From contig WHUZ01000027.1 of the NCBI GenBank assembly GCA_015179045.1, forward strand, positions 310,001-374,000: a stretch of 64,000 bases of DNA, read 5' to 3'. Within the stretch, counting starts at the first letter, position 1; each line of letters starts with the position of its first letter. A program made the translations under genes and the position numbers. This document shows, piece after piece, positions 36,501-47,720 of the stretch. The stretch is from Kalaharituber pfeilii (taxonomy: Eukaryota > Ascomycota > Pezizomycetes > Pezizales > Pezizaceae). The notes beneath the pieces are model-generated. The model was given only the letters and a program-made list of their open reading frames with translations. It did not search any database and was not told the origin of the DNA.

Positions 36501-37430
36501 GCAATGCACATGGAGGACTATGCAGCACTGTCTATCAATTTCCACCACTGGGGCGCGCCAAAGCGATGGGTTGTTGTGTGTCCTGCGGATTCGGAGAAGC
36601 TCGAGAACGTGGTGACGGGGATGCTGGGGCTGAGGCCGTCTTGCGACCAGTTCATGCGCCATGCGTCGATTTTTGTCCCGACGTGGGTACTAGAACGAGC
36701 GGGGATCAGGTACACAAAGGTGGTGCAGGCGCCCGGGGATATGGTGGTCACGTTCCCCTGGGCGTATCATGAGGGATGGAATCAGGGATTCAATGTAGCA
36801 GAGGCGATTGGGTATGGGGATGTGAAATGGGAGAGGTGGGTGAGGGAGTATAAGATTTGTGGGAGGAGGTGTCCGGTGAAGCCGATTGAGATGAGGTTTC
36901 CGCAGGAGGGCGGGTTCGGGGAGGAGTCGGAAGGGGAGCAGCAAGGGGGTGAAGAGGACGGTGAGAGAAGTGGGAGTGTTGATGGGGATGTGGAGATGGC
37001 AGTGGTAGAGGAGGAAGCAAGGAGTCGGAGGGGTAGCACTAGTGGTGCTGATATCGGAAAGGACAAAGCGAGCAACGACAATTCTACGAATGCGGCGGGT
37101 AAGGATACAATAGCACCGACAATTGACGAGGATAATGAGAATGAAGTCGCGCAGCAGAAAGAACAGAGAAGGGAGTGCAATGGTGTCGGGTGTATGAAAG
37201 ACTCCGGTACTGAAAACGACCAAGATGAAGAGGGGAGTTCGTCCAGCACGGAAGATTCCGACAACGACGAAGACGATGAATACAAGCTGTCTCCTCGCGT
37301 AGAGTCGCCGGAAAAAGACCCCACGACGTCCCCAAGCCCCATGGTCGTCAAAACCGAAGGTGGATCTGGTTCTGGTGATGCTGGGAGTGCGGTGGATGGG
37401 GATGTGACGATGGGAGATGATGACGAGTGA
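33572..37430 (+). CDS. AT-hook/JmjN/JmjC histone demethylase-like protein, one single-base frame break
   Basis: Two exons, 33572-35280 and 35437-37430, flank a 156-nt intron (donor GTATGG, branch CGCTGACTC, acceptor CATAG). Removing one A from an A7 run at 35161-35167 makes the coding length 3702 nt (1233 aa) and joins GKGTLRK to RRTRPERDDD; as written, the frame stops at 35170. The N-terminal half is Ser/Pro-rich with AT-hook motifs KRRRGRPPRR, RRGPGRPKGSGKRR and KRGPGRPRKS, and an 18-bp-unit EEQ-rich repeat (about 34463-34593). JmjN spans about residues 660-712 (IRGLYTFQPTPETFQDF). JmjC keeps the iron ligands H927, E929 (HMEDY) and H1014 (YHEGWNQGFN), as in KDM4/Rph1 enzymes that demethylate H3K9 or H3K36 using 2-oxoglutarate. 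The acidic C-terminal tail has no PHD or C2H2 fingers. AT-hooks suggest direct binding to AT-rich DNA. Substrate is unknown. Confidence 0.88.
34463..34593 (+). repeat. 18-bp tandem repeat encoding EEQ-rich acidic segment
   Basis: About seven imperfect units of GAAGAGCAGGTAGAAAAC-type sequence encode an alternating Glu/Gln/Lys/Asn segment in the JmjC gene. The unit length is a multiple of three, so copy-number change keeps the frame. A charged helix is the likely structure. Confidence 0.8.
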
Positions 37431-38720
37431 TGGAACCATGATAATCAGCATCGACACCATCTCGAATCGATTTGGAATTCGATAGGGCTCTTTTTTATCC
37501 TCAGTCGCCTTTACTTCGCCCCCATGTTCCACCAGTCCGGCTATTTTCCTTTATTATATTCACCAATCTAGAGATTCCCAGTTCAGTTCTCTTTTTTTTG
37601 GTTTTTGATTGAGAAGGGGCCTTATATGAATTGACTTGCACACATTTGCATGGTAGGGTGTAGGAAGGGGATTAAAAAAAAATGCGAATTACGAGTCAAA
37701 AAGATTGGATAGACGTGGATTTGTTGGATAAGTTGTTTGGGTGTTATAACAAGAAAAAATAAGCTTTTCTTTATTCCTTTTTCCAAGAGACATAAAAGAA
37801 GTCGTTTCTGCACATGTCTGTGTTTGTGTGAGAAAAGGTTGAAGAGCTGTGTGACATGAGTGGGCGAGAAAAGTTACACTCTACTGATTAAACGTGTGCA
37901 AATACATGCATGCATAATTGCATATATATAGCGATGTTGATGGTTTTTTGAAATAGCTCTGTACTTTTTCTCATGCTTTTTTTGCGCTGCTCTTTGCTTT
38001 TTCTATTTTTTTTTGCTTCTGTTTTCTCCTTTTTGTTTTTTTTTACATACGCAAACTTTGCTATGTATGGGTTACGGTTTTCTAGTATCTCCATCTCTTT
38101 TTTTTTTTTTGCTTTGTTGGGCCGGGGGGGTGGGGGTTGGAGTGTGAGTGCATGGGGGTGTAGGGTGCGGTGTCGGGTTTATGCGTATCTTAACTTAGTT
38201 TCTGCTCTTTTTATTTTCTCTTTTTTTCCTTTTCTGTTGACAGCCTGTTTGATGTGCCATGTACATGTACAGTACGAACAAACAAAATTCGAGTGGGCGG
38301 GGGGCCGGAGGTGGGTGGGAGGGCGTACCCTTAGTTTACTTTTCTCGATACTTATTTTAGCATACATATGCTTTTTAGCTTTTCTTTTAACTTATTTTAG
38401 CTTAATGGAATGTGGAAAAGGAACGTGGAATTGGAATGGAATGGACGGGATTGTAGGAAGGGTGAGCCATGGGAAGGGGGGGGGGCATATATATATAAGT
38501 ATGTGTACTGTACGCGCTGGTTGACGAGGGCTGGGTGTATATGTATGTATGTAATTAAGCTCATGTAAGTTATGTGTTATGTTGTACGTAATTTTTTTTT
38601 TTTTTTTTTTTTATATTTATATATACATATGCAACCCTGTAATCTGTAAAAAAAAAAAAAAGAAATGGTAACCTTCATACGGTGTGTGTGTGTGTGCGTG
38701 TGTGTGTTTGAACCGGAGCG

Positions 38721-38764
<44 letters not shown>

Positions 38765-40534
38765 CTCAAAACAAACAAAAAAAAAAAATAAAAGAGGACG
38801 GAGGAGGAGAGTTTCAGGGGGAAAAAAAAGGATACATAAGTGTGTGTGTGTGGGGGGGGGGGGGATATTCTAGGAATTTTTTTTTTTTTTTTCGTTGGGT
38901 GGGGGTGGGGGTAGAACGGAATAGGTAGAGAAGACCAAAGATACATGTATATACAAAGACATAGAAACTGCAAAATACAACTCAGTTTTTTACTTTACCG
39001 CCTTGGACTAAACCGTCCCAAGAAAAGGGAAAAAAAAAAAAACAAAAAAAAACGGAACCCCCTACCCGCACCTCCGGTTTTCCTACACCTCTACCTCCAC
39101 CTCTACGTTCGACCCACCGACTTCCCAAGCACCCTTTGCATTGTTTCTACCCCACGCCTTCTCCTGCATACCCTTGTGTTTAATTCTTTTTTGTTTTATT
39201 GAGTATGATAAGGTAATCTGCTCTACATATATAGTTCTATTTCCTAGTACGGCTTCGTGCGTATATGCCTATGTACTGAAAAAAAAACCCTCTTGTCCGC
39301 CCAATATATGAATAAACTATAAACCATCGTAAAAAAAAAAACGCTAGCACTATCAATCACATCGAGTCGCTTTTAAGAGGTAAGTAGTGCTTACCCTGAA
39401 CATCTACCCCTCCCTCCCCTCCACCCCCTACACTCCTCCAATGGCATGATACTGGATTAGGTATATCTCTTGTCCCCGGTACAAAAAACAGAAAAAGGGA
39501 ATCAAAAAGTAAAAAATGATAAAGCTATAAACGGCGCAGTTCAAAAACACTTTTTTTTTTTTTTTTTGGGTGGGGGGGGGGGGGGGGTTGAAAGTGTATC
39601 GTATAGATTCCCAACCCCCACCAACACACCCATCCCGGGACACTAAGAGGGGAAAAAATATAAAATAAGAAAGCCAAATCATAATCGTACTACATCTCAG
39701 CACCCATCCAATCTATTCACATCACCTTGCACATGCATCCCATAGATCAAAGAAAACTATCAACACCCCTGTTTTTCTTTCTATTTTTGCTAACTTAACC
39801 CTCAAATCCGGGTTTCCAACTAATTTCGGGGGGAAGATAACATGAGCTTTACATTTTTTTTTTTTTTTTTTTTTGAACTTTTTTCAGCTTTTTTCTGGTA
39901 ACCAACTATGTTAATATTATAAGCTATATGATCAATCAACGAATACATAATTCACCAAAACAACACCCCGGCTACAATTCCTCTCCTATCCCAGCGGCAA
40001 GGGCTTTCGCATTTCCAAACTAACTATTATCGATTATCCAACCCGGCGGGTTCGACAACAGTAAACATGAAAAAAATCACTATATGAAAAAAGATAGATT
40101 TCAAGAAAAAAGGAAAGCAAAAAAGATAGAGGATAAAAAAAGTTATAGACAACCGTATCGATTCCACCCCTCCTCCTAGGCCTGGGGCCGTTATCTAATA
40201 GTTGGTAACCCATCCAAAGCTGGTCCAGGTTAGTGATACTTGCGCGGGAAAATGTTTATTTGATTTACGCTCTGGAGCGTCTCATGATCCTGCTGCGGAT
40301 TAAAAACGGCGTAAACAGGGGTTGAGCGGCTCAAGGGACTATGGTAGGAAACACAGAAGAACACGGTAACACTGAGGCACAGGAATCACAGATCTGGCAT
40401 TCGCTGAGGTTGTTGTTCTAGTTACAAAATAAAGGAGCGGAAGGGCCTCTCAAAAAGTCCCCTTAGCTCACTAGCAAATTTCATGAAAGCGTCATATGCA
40501 AACGGGAATCCGTGTTTGTACCCATGCCGTTTGT
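37431..40534. repeat. Homopolymer and microsatellite-rich intergenic DNA
   Basis: No gene recognised. The stretch is crowded with simple sequence: T runs (T39 at 38726-38764, others at 38099-38111, 38592-38612 and 39857-39874), GT repeats (38682-38708 and 38841-38850), a G14 run at 38851-38864, and a T17 run directly followed by GGGT and G16 (39551-39587). The T and G tracts on one strand are far denser than elsewhere in the window. Length calls in such tracts are unreliable. Confidence 0.7.
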
Positions 40535-40616
40535 ACTAGCTAGTAAAATATGTATTCGGACATAGCGCAAGTTGTGCATTAGTACCCCTGTCCGAATACA
40601 TATTTTACTGGCTAGT
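40535..40616. repeat. 28-bp inverted repeat with one mismatch, 26-nt spacer
   Basis: Bases 40535-40562 (ACTAGCTAGTAAAATATG then TATTCGGACA) and 40589-40616 are reverse complements except for one G/A mismatch. The 26-base loop has no ORF. It would fold as a long hairpin in RNA. It may be a foldback element end or a hairpin transcript; no flanking duplication was found. Confidence 0.8.
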
Positions 40617-41698
40617 AGTTTGCTCCATGCATACTCATTCATGCATTTCTCCGTTTCAGTTTATTCTATGCATCCATCCCTCTGTAACAGGATGTTGGGC
40701 AAGAACTGGAAGTTGTCTGAACATCGCCATAGCCCATAGGGCAGCACGCGATAAGCTGCACTGCAGCAAAAACGGCCAAACGGGGAATGTAAAAAAAGGT
40801 AGTCTATACAATCTCAATCAAGAGATTTTGTACATAATCTAACCGCCTGGGCTAGTAGGTCGAATTGAAGAGGAAGAAGTGAAGATAAAAGGAGGAGGAA
40901 GAGAGCTAGCTCTGCTTCTTTGAGTTGTTGATGGCGCTGATTGGGGATGATGATGATGATGGAAAAAAAAATCTCCAGAGCAGCGTTCAAGTGCCATCTT
41001 TATATCCACAATTCCCCCAACTATGGTCGCCCGGACATCAACCACTTTGGCAGTCAACAAAACTTCCTTCTTGGATCCCCCTCCGAGGTACTGCCGCGTC
41101 CCCGTTCCCTGCAGCCAACATGTCCGACTCACGATGCCGCCATGGTGTATGTTTTCCCAGGTCCTCCTTGCATTCACGATAGTGGACACCAACAGTTTTG
41201 AATCGTGCGTGCCCAGGCTGACAAACCCAAACTTGTTTTCAGACAGCACTTCATTCTGCAACATCGTGAACCAGCGCAACGGGGCTTGTCTCCATTGTCG
41301 ACATGCCCCGTCTCGAGTTTCTACGCGTTACACGCTCCCACCGTAGCCTTCGTCCAGCCGCAGGGCCGTCTCGGGCGTCCTCCCAGGATCGACTCCTGGC
41401 CCGTCACCTCTTCAAGTTCGGTTGCCTAAAAGAGTATGCGAAGCCCAAAACGGACTAGCCGCCTTCTCCCCATTTGCCCGTCCCGGCGCAGCTCTTCATT
41501 TTGCTTACTAATAGAGGCCTTTTTCCCTCCTCGTCCCCTGCCCTCAACCGCACGGAATGCCACGTCCTTCGCTCTTCGCTCCTCACCCTATACTTTACGG
41601 AATACTGTGCCTCTTGCTCTTCACTTACAAGAAGAATTGGAAGCAGCAAACCAGCTTATAATCATTTACCCAAAGCTTCATGGTGAGTAAAAATTTCA
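40617..41698. other. Intergenic, overlapping ORFs of unclear meaning
   Basis: A 146-aa minus-strand ORF (40839-41279, with a His run) and several plus-strand ORFs overlap here. None shows a known domain. The plus-strand ORF at 41436-41690 ends in EELEAANQLIIIYPKLHG before a GTGAGT donor-like site and could be the upstream part of the relic that follows. Confidence 0.4.
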
Positions 41699-41945
41699 TT
41701 GAAAGATTTTGGTGTAAAATATTATGCTCATGAGAACTGTCAATATAACTTTGAAGACTTACCAAGCACAGTACCTGCTGCTTTACATTCTGTAAGTACT
41801 ACTTCTATTTTCACCTTTATGAGTACTGTATGCGATTTCTTGATGCATACTCTAATGGATATACTTATGATACTAAACAGTTACAGGAATATATATAAAA
41901 ATCATCGGCAAGTGGTTGACAAAAGCAAGTGGTAATTACATGTGC
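41699..41945 (+). pseudogene. Probable transposase-derived relic, AT-rich
   Basis: Two frames together read like one degraded protein: CMRFLDAYSNGYTYDTKQ, then, after a shift, YKNHRQVVDKSKW. The spacing, with a Met-Arg-Phe-Leu-Asp-Ala-Tyr block followed by a Tyr-Lys-x-His-Arg block, resembles a family of fungal transposon-encoded proteins that I recognise only loosely. An upstream piece reads VKYYAHENCQYNFEDLPS. Stops and a frameshift break it, and the AT-richness is stronger than in flanking DNA. Ends and target duplication were not found. Confidence 0.4.
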
Positions 41946-42714
41946 TTTAAACTTAACTCTTTTAGGAGATTTTTGCTTACTAAGCTTTAATTTTACCTAA
42001 TTGCATTATTAGTATGTAACTTGATTTAGGAGTCTCCCACCAGAATTTACCTCTCCTTAACTCGAGATAACTATTTTACAAAAATTTACAAAAATTTACA
42101 AAAATTCAGAAGTGCATCATAGATTGATTCTTTACTCAATTCTGTTCATATCTATGAGCAGTTTTAAATTTTTTACGATTTTGTTGCGTCAGTGATCGGG
42201 TGCTGAAATTTAGATCAAATGTGCCGACTAAAGGCGTCCTCAACCATATGATATTGCAGATTTCATCGTTGCGCTGGTGCATCGGACCCTGGCTGATGAA
42301 GATCCCTGCTGTTGCGAGCCAACTGGTTGCGCACATATAAGCGATCCGGGGCTAGGCAAGGGCTCGGGCTATGGATCAACCATGGCCCGGTGGCACATTT
42401 TGCCGCTCCTGTATCAGCATGGTGAAGGTCTGCTGCCAATTGGAGCAGGAGTTGAAGTCGCATCGCAGCAGGGGAGCTGATGCCACAGGTTTCGCAATAT
42501 CTTCAAAGCCGCATCTACAGACCACGATAATGACTAGCTCGAAAGAACAAAAAACAGGGTAAAAATACCTGTTTCCCCGAGCTAACGGTGAAGACATCTG
42601 CAGGCCGGGGGGCACGTGCCAAGACTCGCCCGATCAAGCAATTGCCGACCGCGTGACAATTCGTGCTCGCCTTCGCCACAGCCGCGGACCACCACATGCC
42701 AGCCGGGCATCAGT

Positions 42715-42719
<5 letters not shown>
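41946..42719. other. Intergenic, AT-rich then mixed
   Basis: A short tandem of TTTACAAAAA (three units) lies at about 42073-42106. No gene is supported; overlapping ORFs at 42263-42615 show no domain. Confidence 0.4.
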
Positions 42720-42754
<35 letters not shown>

Positions 42755-42790
42755 TCAGTACTCGCACGCCGCCCTAAGGGCTATGGCGAG
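42720..42790 (-). mobile_element. Very short 5'-truncated LINE insertion (71 bp) with TSD
   Basis: Reading the minus strand, the element is only the last 40 bases of the LINE 3' end (CTCGCCATAGCCCTTAGGGC then GGCGTGCGAGTACTGATAT) plus a poly-A tail of about 31. It is flanked by an exact 10-bp duplication TCAGTAGGGA at 42710-42719 and 42791-42800, which shows insertion by target-primed reverse transcription. The same tail occurs at 59.2, 59.5 and 62.0 kb. Confidence 0.85.
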
Positions 42791-42800
42791 TCAGTAGGGA

Positions 42801-43540
42801 AGCCTGCAAACAGCCATCTCCATTCGCGCAGTGTCTTTCATCCTGTGCCTGACAGGTGCAACAGCGCCCGTGCCGCCAGCCGACAGTGCTTGGCCGTCGG
42901 CGGTATGTGGCAAATAGCGGCGCCGAGATTAGATCCGTAGGCTGGTAGTGTTTGAAAAAAAATTCCGTGGCACTATTCTTACCCACTCAGGTAGTAAGAA
43001 GGACGAAGCTTATGTAAAGCTCAAGATCTTGAATTCCTCTTGCGAATAAATAGAACAAACGCAGCACTTAATTATATAGATCTCAATCTGGGAACGAGAG
43101 CAAGAACAAACTGAGTTCGTAGACTACAAAGCTTTTCTTCATTATTACATGCAAGAACTATTAATAATGCGTAATCCATCCGCATGCAAACCAACAATAG
43201 AAGAATACGAGCAATAACAGCGAGTTGACATCGCATACACAACCGGCCAATTCACATATTGAGATACCTAGGACATTCCAATAAGTAGAAATCAAAAAGC
43301 GCAAGATTATTCCCAGCTGCAACGACGCATTCGCAACGAAGGTGAGGGCACTCAAGAAAAGCAACTAAGAGACAAAAGCAGCAATACGTAAAGACAAAAG
43401 TTGTGCACACTAAAATTCCCCATTTGAGGTGTCAATGCATTGACCGTTAGCCATTATGAATGAGTTTGGTACTTGCTCACAAGCTGTTTGATCCTAGCTG
43501 GTATCTCTCATGCGCAAGACGGTGCATGACACTTGGGACA
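42801..43540. other. Intergenic, 3' flank of Argonaute gene
   Basis: AT-leaning DNA with no recognisable gene; small ORFs at 42774-42986 and 43161-43364 have no domain. Confidence 0.45.
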
Positions 43541-46500
43541 TCAAATATAAAACATAGTACCTCTGATAGCGCTGTGTACTCCTTCGCCCCAGAGTTGCAT
43601 TGCCCTGCCCCATGTAGCTTGTTTGGCCCTATGCAGGTTGTTTTGCCTTTCTTCTGCAGTTGCACCTTGTTGAGCGTTCTGTTGAGTATCTTTGAGTACC
43701 TGATAATCAGGATTTAGAACGTCGTAAATGTAACATCTACCCCGCTCACAAAGAAGGTCCGCATATCGAGCCGGTGGGCATATGCTGACTGCCAACGGAC
43801 ATCTGCTGTATAAATAACAAAGGCTATAAGTCTAAATAACGTGCAAGCATCAGAATCAAATAAAAACCACTGCAAACACACATGAACTCGAATGGGATTT
43901 TGTAACTACCATCTCCTGTATTGCTTGTTTACTGAGTTGGTTCTCATCTTTCAGCAAGATGTAGTGCGCTGGTTTAGCAGTTGCAGGCGCTGGACACGCA
44001 TGTGTTTGTGCGTACCAATCAATTCCAAGAGGGTCAGTAATTCCTTCGTCTACGGTTGTTCCTACAGCAGGATTTTGTGACGGAGTATGCTTCGTATAGA
44101 AACGAGTATGGTGACGTTTTCCAACCACAAGCAACGTAATTTTGATAGTGTGAGGGCGGTTATAGAGTTCCATCACTGCATCTTTGCATGCGGCTTCAAT
44201 CTGAGGAAGCTCTTCATTCAAAACCATTTCATATTCCCCTTCACTAACACCATCACGATATGCCAAGATTGCGTCAGGAAGACTGCCGTCATTCTTCTCA
44301 TGCCAGACTCGCAATCGTTCTAGGGTCATCTTTCGTAGCTCGGCGATTGTCTAAACGCAAAAAGTAATTAGAACCTACATTGAGATTGAGCATTGTATGG
44401 AGCAGGCAAGTAACCTCTCCTTGTCCTGCATCCTTCGCAGTTTGTAATTTCATTGAGGCCAAATAGAGGCTATAATTGCCATCAACACTTGCAACAACAC
44501 CGGCAATACTTGGGGCCCCTGGGAGACTTCCGGCAGAAGCATGGGTTAAGTCCATACCCAGCTTGCGAGAAGGTGAATTAGCGCAGGAGTCGTGCTATCG
44601 CCTAGAAAGAATACCTACTATCATAACCTTCTGTCTTAGGAATGTGGGGGTATGACTTAGGGCATGATTGAGTCCTCCAAATCTAGAATTGAGCTTCATT
44701 GCAATGTTTGCCAAAGTAGCGGGGTCGTGATTGCGGTCAATACACGTCTTAAACTGTAGACACAGCGTAGGTATACCGTAGACAATGTCACCCATTCTCT
44801 TCACATTTGCATAGATCTTTCTATCCTTCGTGCCCAAAACAAATAAAGCCATGTCACACTGTTTCTGCACTGCCAACTGCAAATGCTTGTCAATGTCTGT
44901 TCCCAATAATATTTTTGGGTCAGTCTCCATAACCAAGCCGTATTTTTCACAAGCTATTTTCAATTCACCGTAAAATTCTTGAATCAAGTCTCTTCTGATG
45001 GCTATTGGATCCCATATGATAACGGCGACCTTGATTTTGGGGATACTCCTGAGAAATTTAACCTCGGAAAGCTGCCATCTTCCAACTTCGGGTCGAAAAG
45101 TGCTGTTTTTATAGGAGAGTTGTGGCGAACATAGGATACGACCTTTCACAACCAACATCATTTTTGAGACCTCAATACCAAATTGGTCTTTCTGTTGACG
45201 ATTTTGTACAGTTAGCATGTATTCCCATTACGGTATTTTATATCAGTTCTCCATCTGATTACTGATACTAACCAGTACAGTGTCTCGGGGACGTAAATGA
45301 CCTAAAGTTTCCATTCCTTCAGTTAGGATCCTGTTTCTACTTGCAGCGGCCGGCATTTTTGCAAATTTTATCATTTCCGCAGTAAAATGTCTTGAAGATC
45401 CACGGTATCGTTGTCCTGGGACAATTGTGCAGAATTCTGGTGGTACTAGGATTTCTCTGTTCCTGCTACCTAAATTCACGACATATCGGTCAGGATTGGT
45501 CAATTTACGGTTGTACGCTATGTCACGAGCTTTAGTATTGGTTGTAGGCATATATATCTCATATCAGCGTTTTATGGAGCATACCTTGTAGAAAGTAATC
45601 CTGTACAGTGATGTCTTCCCCATTCTTTGTAAATTTTGCCTCTCCTGCAGTTTTTGTTTCTACCTTATATATTGTTCGCATAGTTGGGGTTCCGGTATAA
45701 TCGTAGGTGACTTTAATTTTTGTAAGGGTCCTCTCAAGTACTTCAAAGTGTCTATCCCCTGCCTTTATGATGATTTCATTCATTACATCCAAGAGGCTTC
45801 CAGGCTTCATGAATGCGGAGGTACAAAGATTGATATTGCATGTTAATCCGTTGACGGTTGGGCGAACAGACGAGAAGTACCCACGTAATGCCTCCACTCC
45901 TGGCCCGAAAGTTTGTTCAGATCTTGAAGTTGCAATGAAGTACTTATTGAGTGTTGGATTCAGGTGGTATCTTGAAGGATATCGGCCAAGCACAAGATTG
46001 AGACATTGAAGAGCCTGTTCACGATCTACATCACCTGCTACAGCAGATCCCTGTAGACTGTTGATCATGTCCCCAACTCGAATTTCTGTAACGAACTTGA
46101 TTTCACCCGAGAAATCATCTTGTGGGCGTTTCCCTATAGACCCATTGAATGAATAAGGGAAATCTGCATTGCCATCAAGCTTATTCGGAGAAAGAATTTG
46201 AAACCCTTGAATGACCGTAATTGCTGCTAATCTCGGCCAAGTCCCTAGCAGGGTTTGGACTACGATTTGCATCTTTCTTTTGTGATCCTGTTCAAGCATG
46301 CAGTTTATGCTAATGTGATAAAGATAAAGTTCCTTCGTGATTGTTAATGGGAAGTGGTTGGTATAGAGCTTTTGAAAGCAATCAGCTGCAGTTGCCTCAA
46401 AAGAGAAAGATTTACTAACGTAGACTGTCTGCGGATTTAGAGAAGTTGAGATTGTTCCGGTGTTTCCTCTTCGAGGGGGGATAGGGGGTTGGCTACTCCC

Positions 46501-46644
46501 AGGCTGCCTCTGTTGACGTGCATTACCATAGTTTGCGGAGTAGTTGCTTACGGCTCCAGCTGGAGCCCCTTGAGGTTTATTCTTTCGATTTTTCTTGCTA
46601 GATTGTATTTGCCACCCATCATCGCCATCGCCATTGGAACTCAT
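43541..46644 (-). CDS. Argonaute (QDE-2-like, slicer motif intact)
   Basis: Six exons, 46644-45585, 45529-45273, 45191-44619, 44561-44415, 44350-43910 and 43831-43541, join in phase to 2769 nt and 922 aa; introns are 55, 81, 57, 64 and 78 nt. Residues 1-70 are Gly/Gln/Pro-rich. The N, linker and PAZ regions follow (about 70-450, ending ARDIAYNRKLTNPDRYVVN), then MID (about 450-600) and PIWI (about 600-922). The catalytic tetrad appears complete: Asp634 in MDLTHAS, a candidate Glu in GQGETIAEL, Asp712 in AYRDGVSEGEY and His808 in KPAHYILL. KRHHTRFY and the terminal GTMFYI are also typical. The protein would bind small RNAs and cleave complementary transcripts in quelling-type silencing. The start is the ATG before SSNGDGDDGW; an in-frame upstream GTG was ignored. 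No lesion is seen, in contrast to the nearby DNMT5 and JmjC genes. Confidence 0.93.
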
Positions 46645-47125
46645 GTCTGGTAAAGGCAACAGTTTCTGCACTTGAAAATGAACCAGTCGATGAATCTATC
46701 TAGGAGGCTCAGCATGTTAGGGATCATGCTACACGGTTTGTGAGCACTGGGGTCTGATGGCAATGAAGGCTCCCATACATATCTACCCTGGGGTACGCCC
46801 TCTGAAACTCAAAAATTCAAGCACTCAGCGTAAGCGAGAAGCAAATCTTGGTATACGAGCAAAGTAAATGATATAAACACAGCAGCGTAGTAAGTAGTAA
46901 TAATGAGATAAAAATCGCGGAAGAGCGAAGTTCAGATTCCCGGAGATTATTTGAAGGTGGAATACGTGCTCCTTTCGTAGGGCCACTTCCAAGTGCCCTA
47001 GAGCTAATGAGTCACTTCATGGAATGGAAGCACCATTACTAAATCGGGTATTGTGTTTGAACAGAGATCGATGGCAAGCTAGCCTTTTTGAGAACAATAG
47101 GAAAATTGATTCAGCACCAAAAAAT
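46645..47125. promoter_or_regulatory. Spacer between Argonaute 5' end and tRNA-Thr
   Basis: About 480 bases shared as upstream regions of two divergent transcription units (Argonaute on minus, tRNA on plus). No specific site is claimed. Confidence 0.4.
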
Positions 47126-47198
47126 GCTCTCATGGCTTAGTTGGTAAAGCGCGTCACTAGTAATGACGAGATCCTGTGTTCGAATCACAGTGAGAGCA
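47126..47198 (+). tRNA. tRNA-Thr (anticodon AGU), no intron
   Basis: A 73-nt cloverleaf with perfect arms: acceptor GCTCTCA/TGAGAGC, D arm GGCTTAGTTGGTAAAGC, anticodon stem CGTCA/TGACG around the loop CTAGTAA giving anticodon AGT, and T arm CTGTG-TTCGAAT-CACAG with discriminator A. The internal A and B boxes fit RNA polymerase III promoters. Confidence 0.96.
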
Positions 47199-47203
47199 GT
47201 TTA

Positions 47204-47211
47204 TTTTTTTT
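47204..47211 (+). terminator. RNA polymerase III terminator of tRNA-Thr
   Basis: A T8 run begins 6 bases after the mature tRNA 3' end, the usual Pol III stop signal. Confidence 0.85.
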
Positions 47212-47720
47212 GTTTTCTTAATGCCTTGTGGCATCTCTCTGAGCATCCAAAATCCCTCCCACGCTACGCCCCATCACAACCCCTCCGCTATTATTCAGCA
47301 GCTCCATATCGCCATGTCGCCGCAGTTACTGTTTGGCATACTTGAGTGCATGATCCATTTCATTGCAGCTATTGTAACAGCTGTCGCTAACACTCCCTGC
47401 CTGCTGCTGACAGGAGCCAGCATGCATCCAATACTATTTCGCGCTTTGATGCCATCTCCTCTCCCTGGGGGGCAAGTGGGGCATGTACTCGACCCATCCG
47501 ATCCCACAATGCTGAGAAGACTTGGCAGTCCTCGGAAACGTTGGCCCAGCGCTCCATCTTTCTTGTGATGCATCATACATTGACCAAAGATCAAACAGTG
47601 GCTTAGACCACAATGCCCCAGCCTAATCCGAAAGGCAACCGTACCCCTCACCCACTTCACCGTTCAATCCCCGGCGGTGGGTAGCTTAGCGCCATTTCCT
47701 CTGATTCCGGCAAAACAATT

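Noticed and set aside
33572..37430. JmjC locus as two separate genes (532 aa and 638 aa)
   Set aside because: The frame after the A7 run, the intron phase and the continuing charged sequence (RSRGYIKKLEADRIRRGK) join both into one reading frame once a single A is removed.
40839..41279. 146-aa minus-strand ORF with a His run
   Set aside because: No recognisable domain, and it overlaps several open frames on the other strand; support is insufficient.
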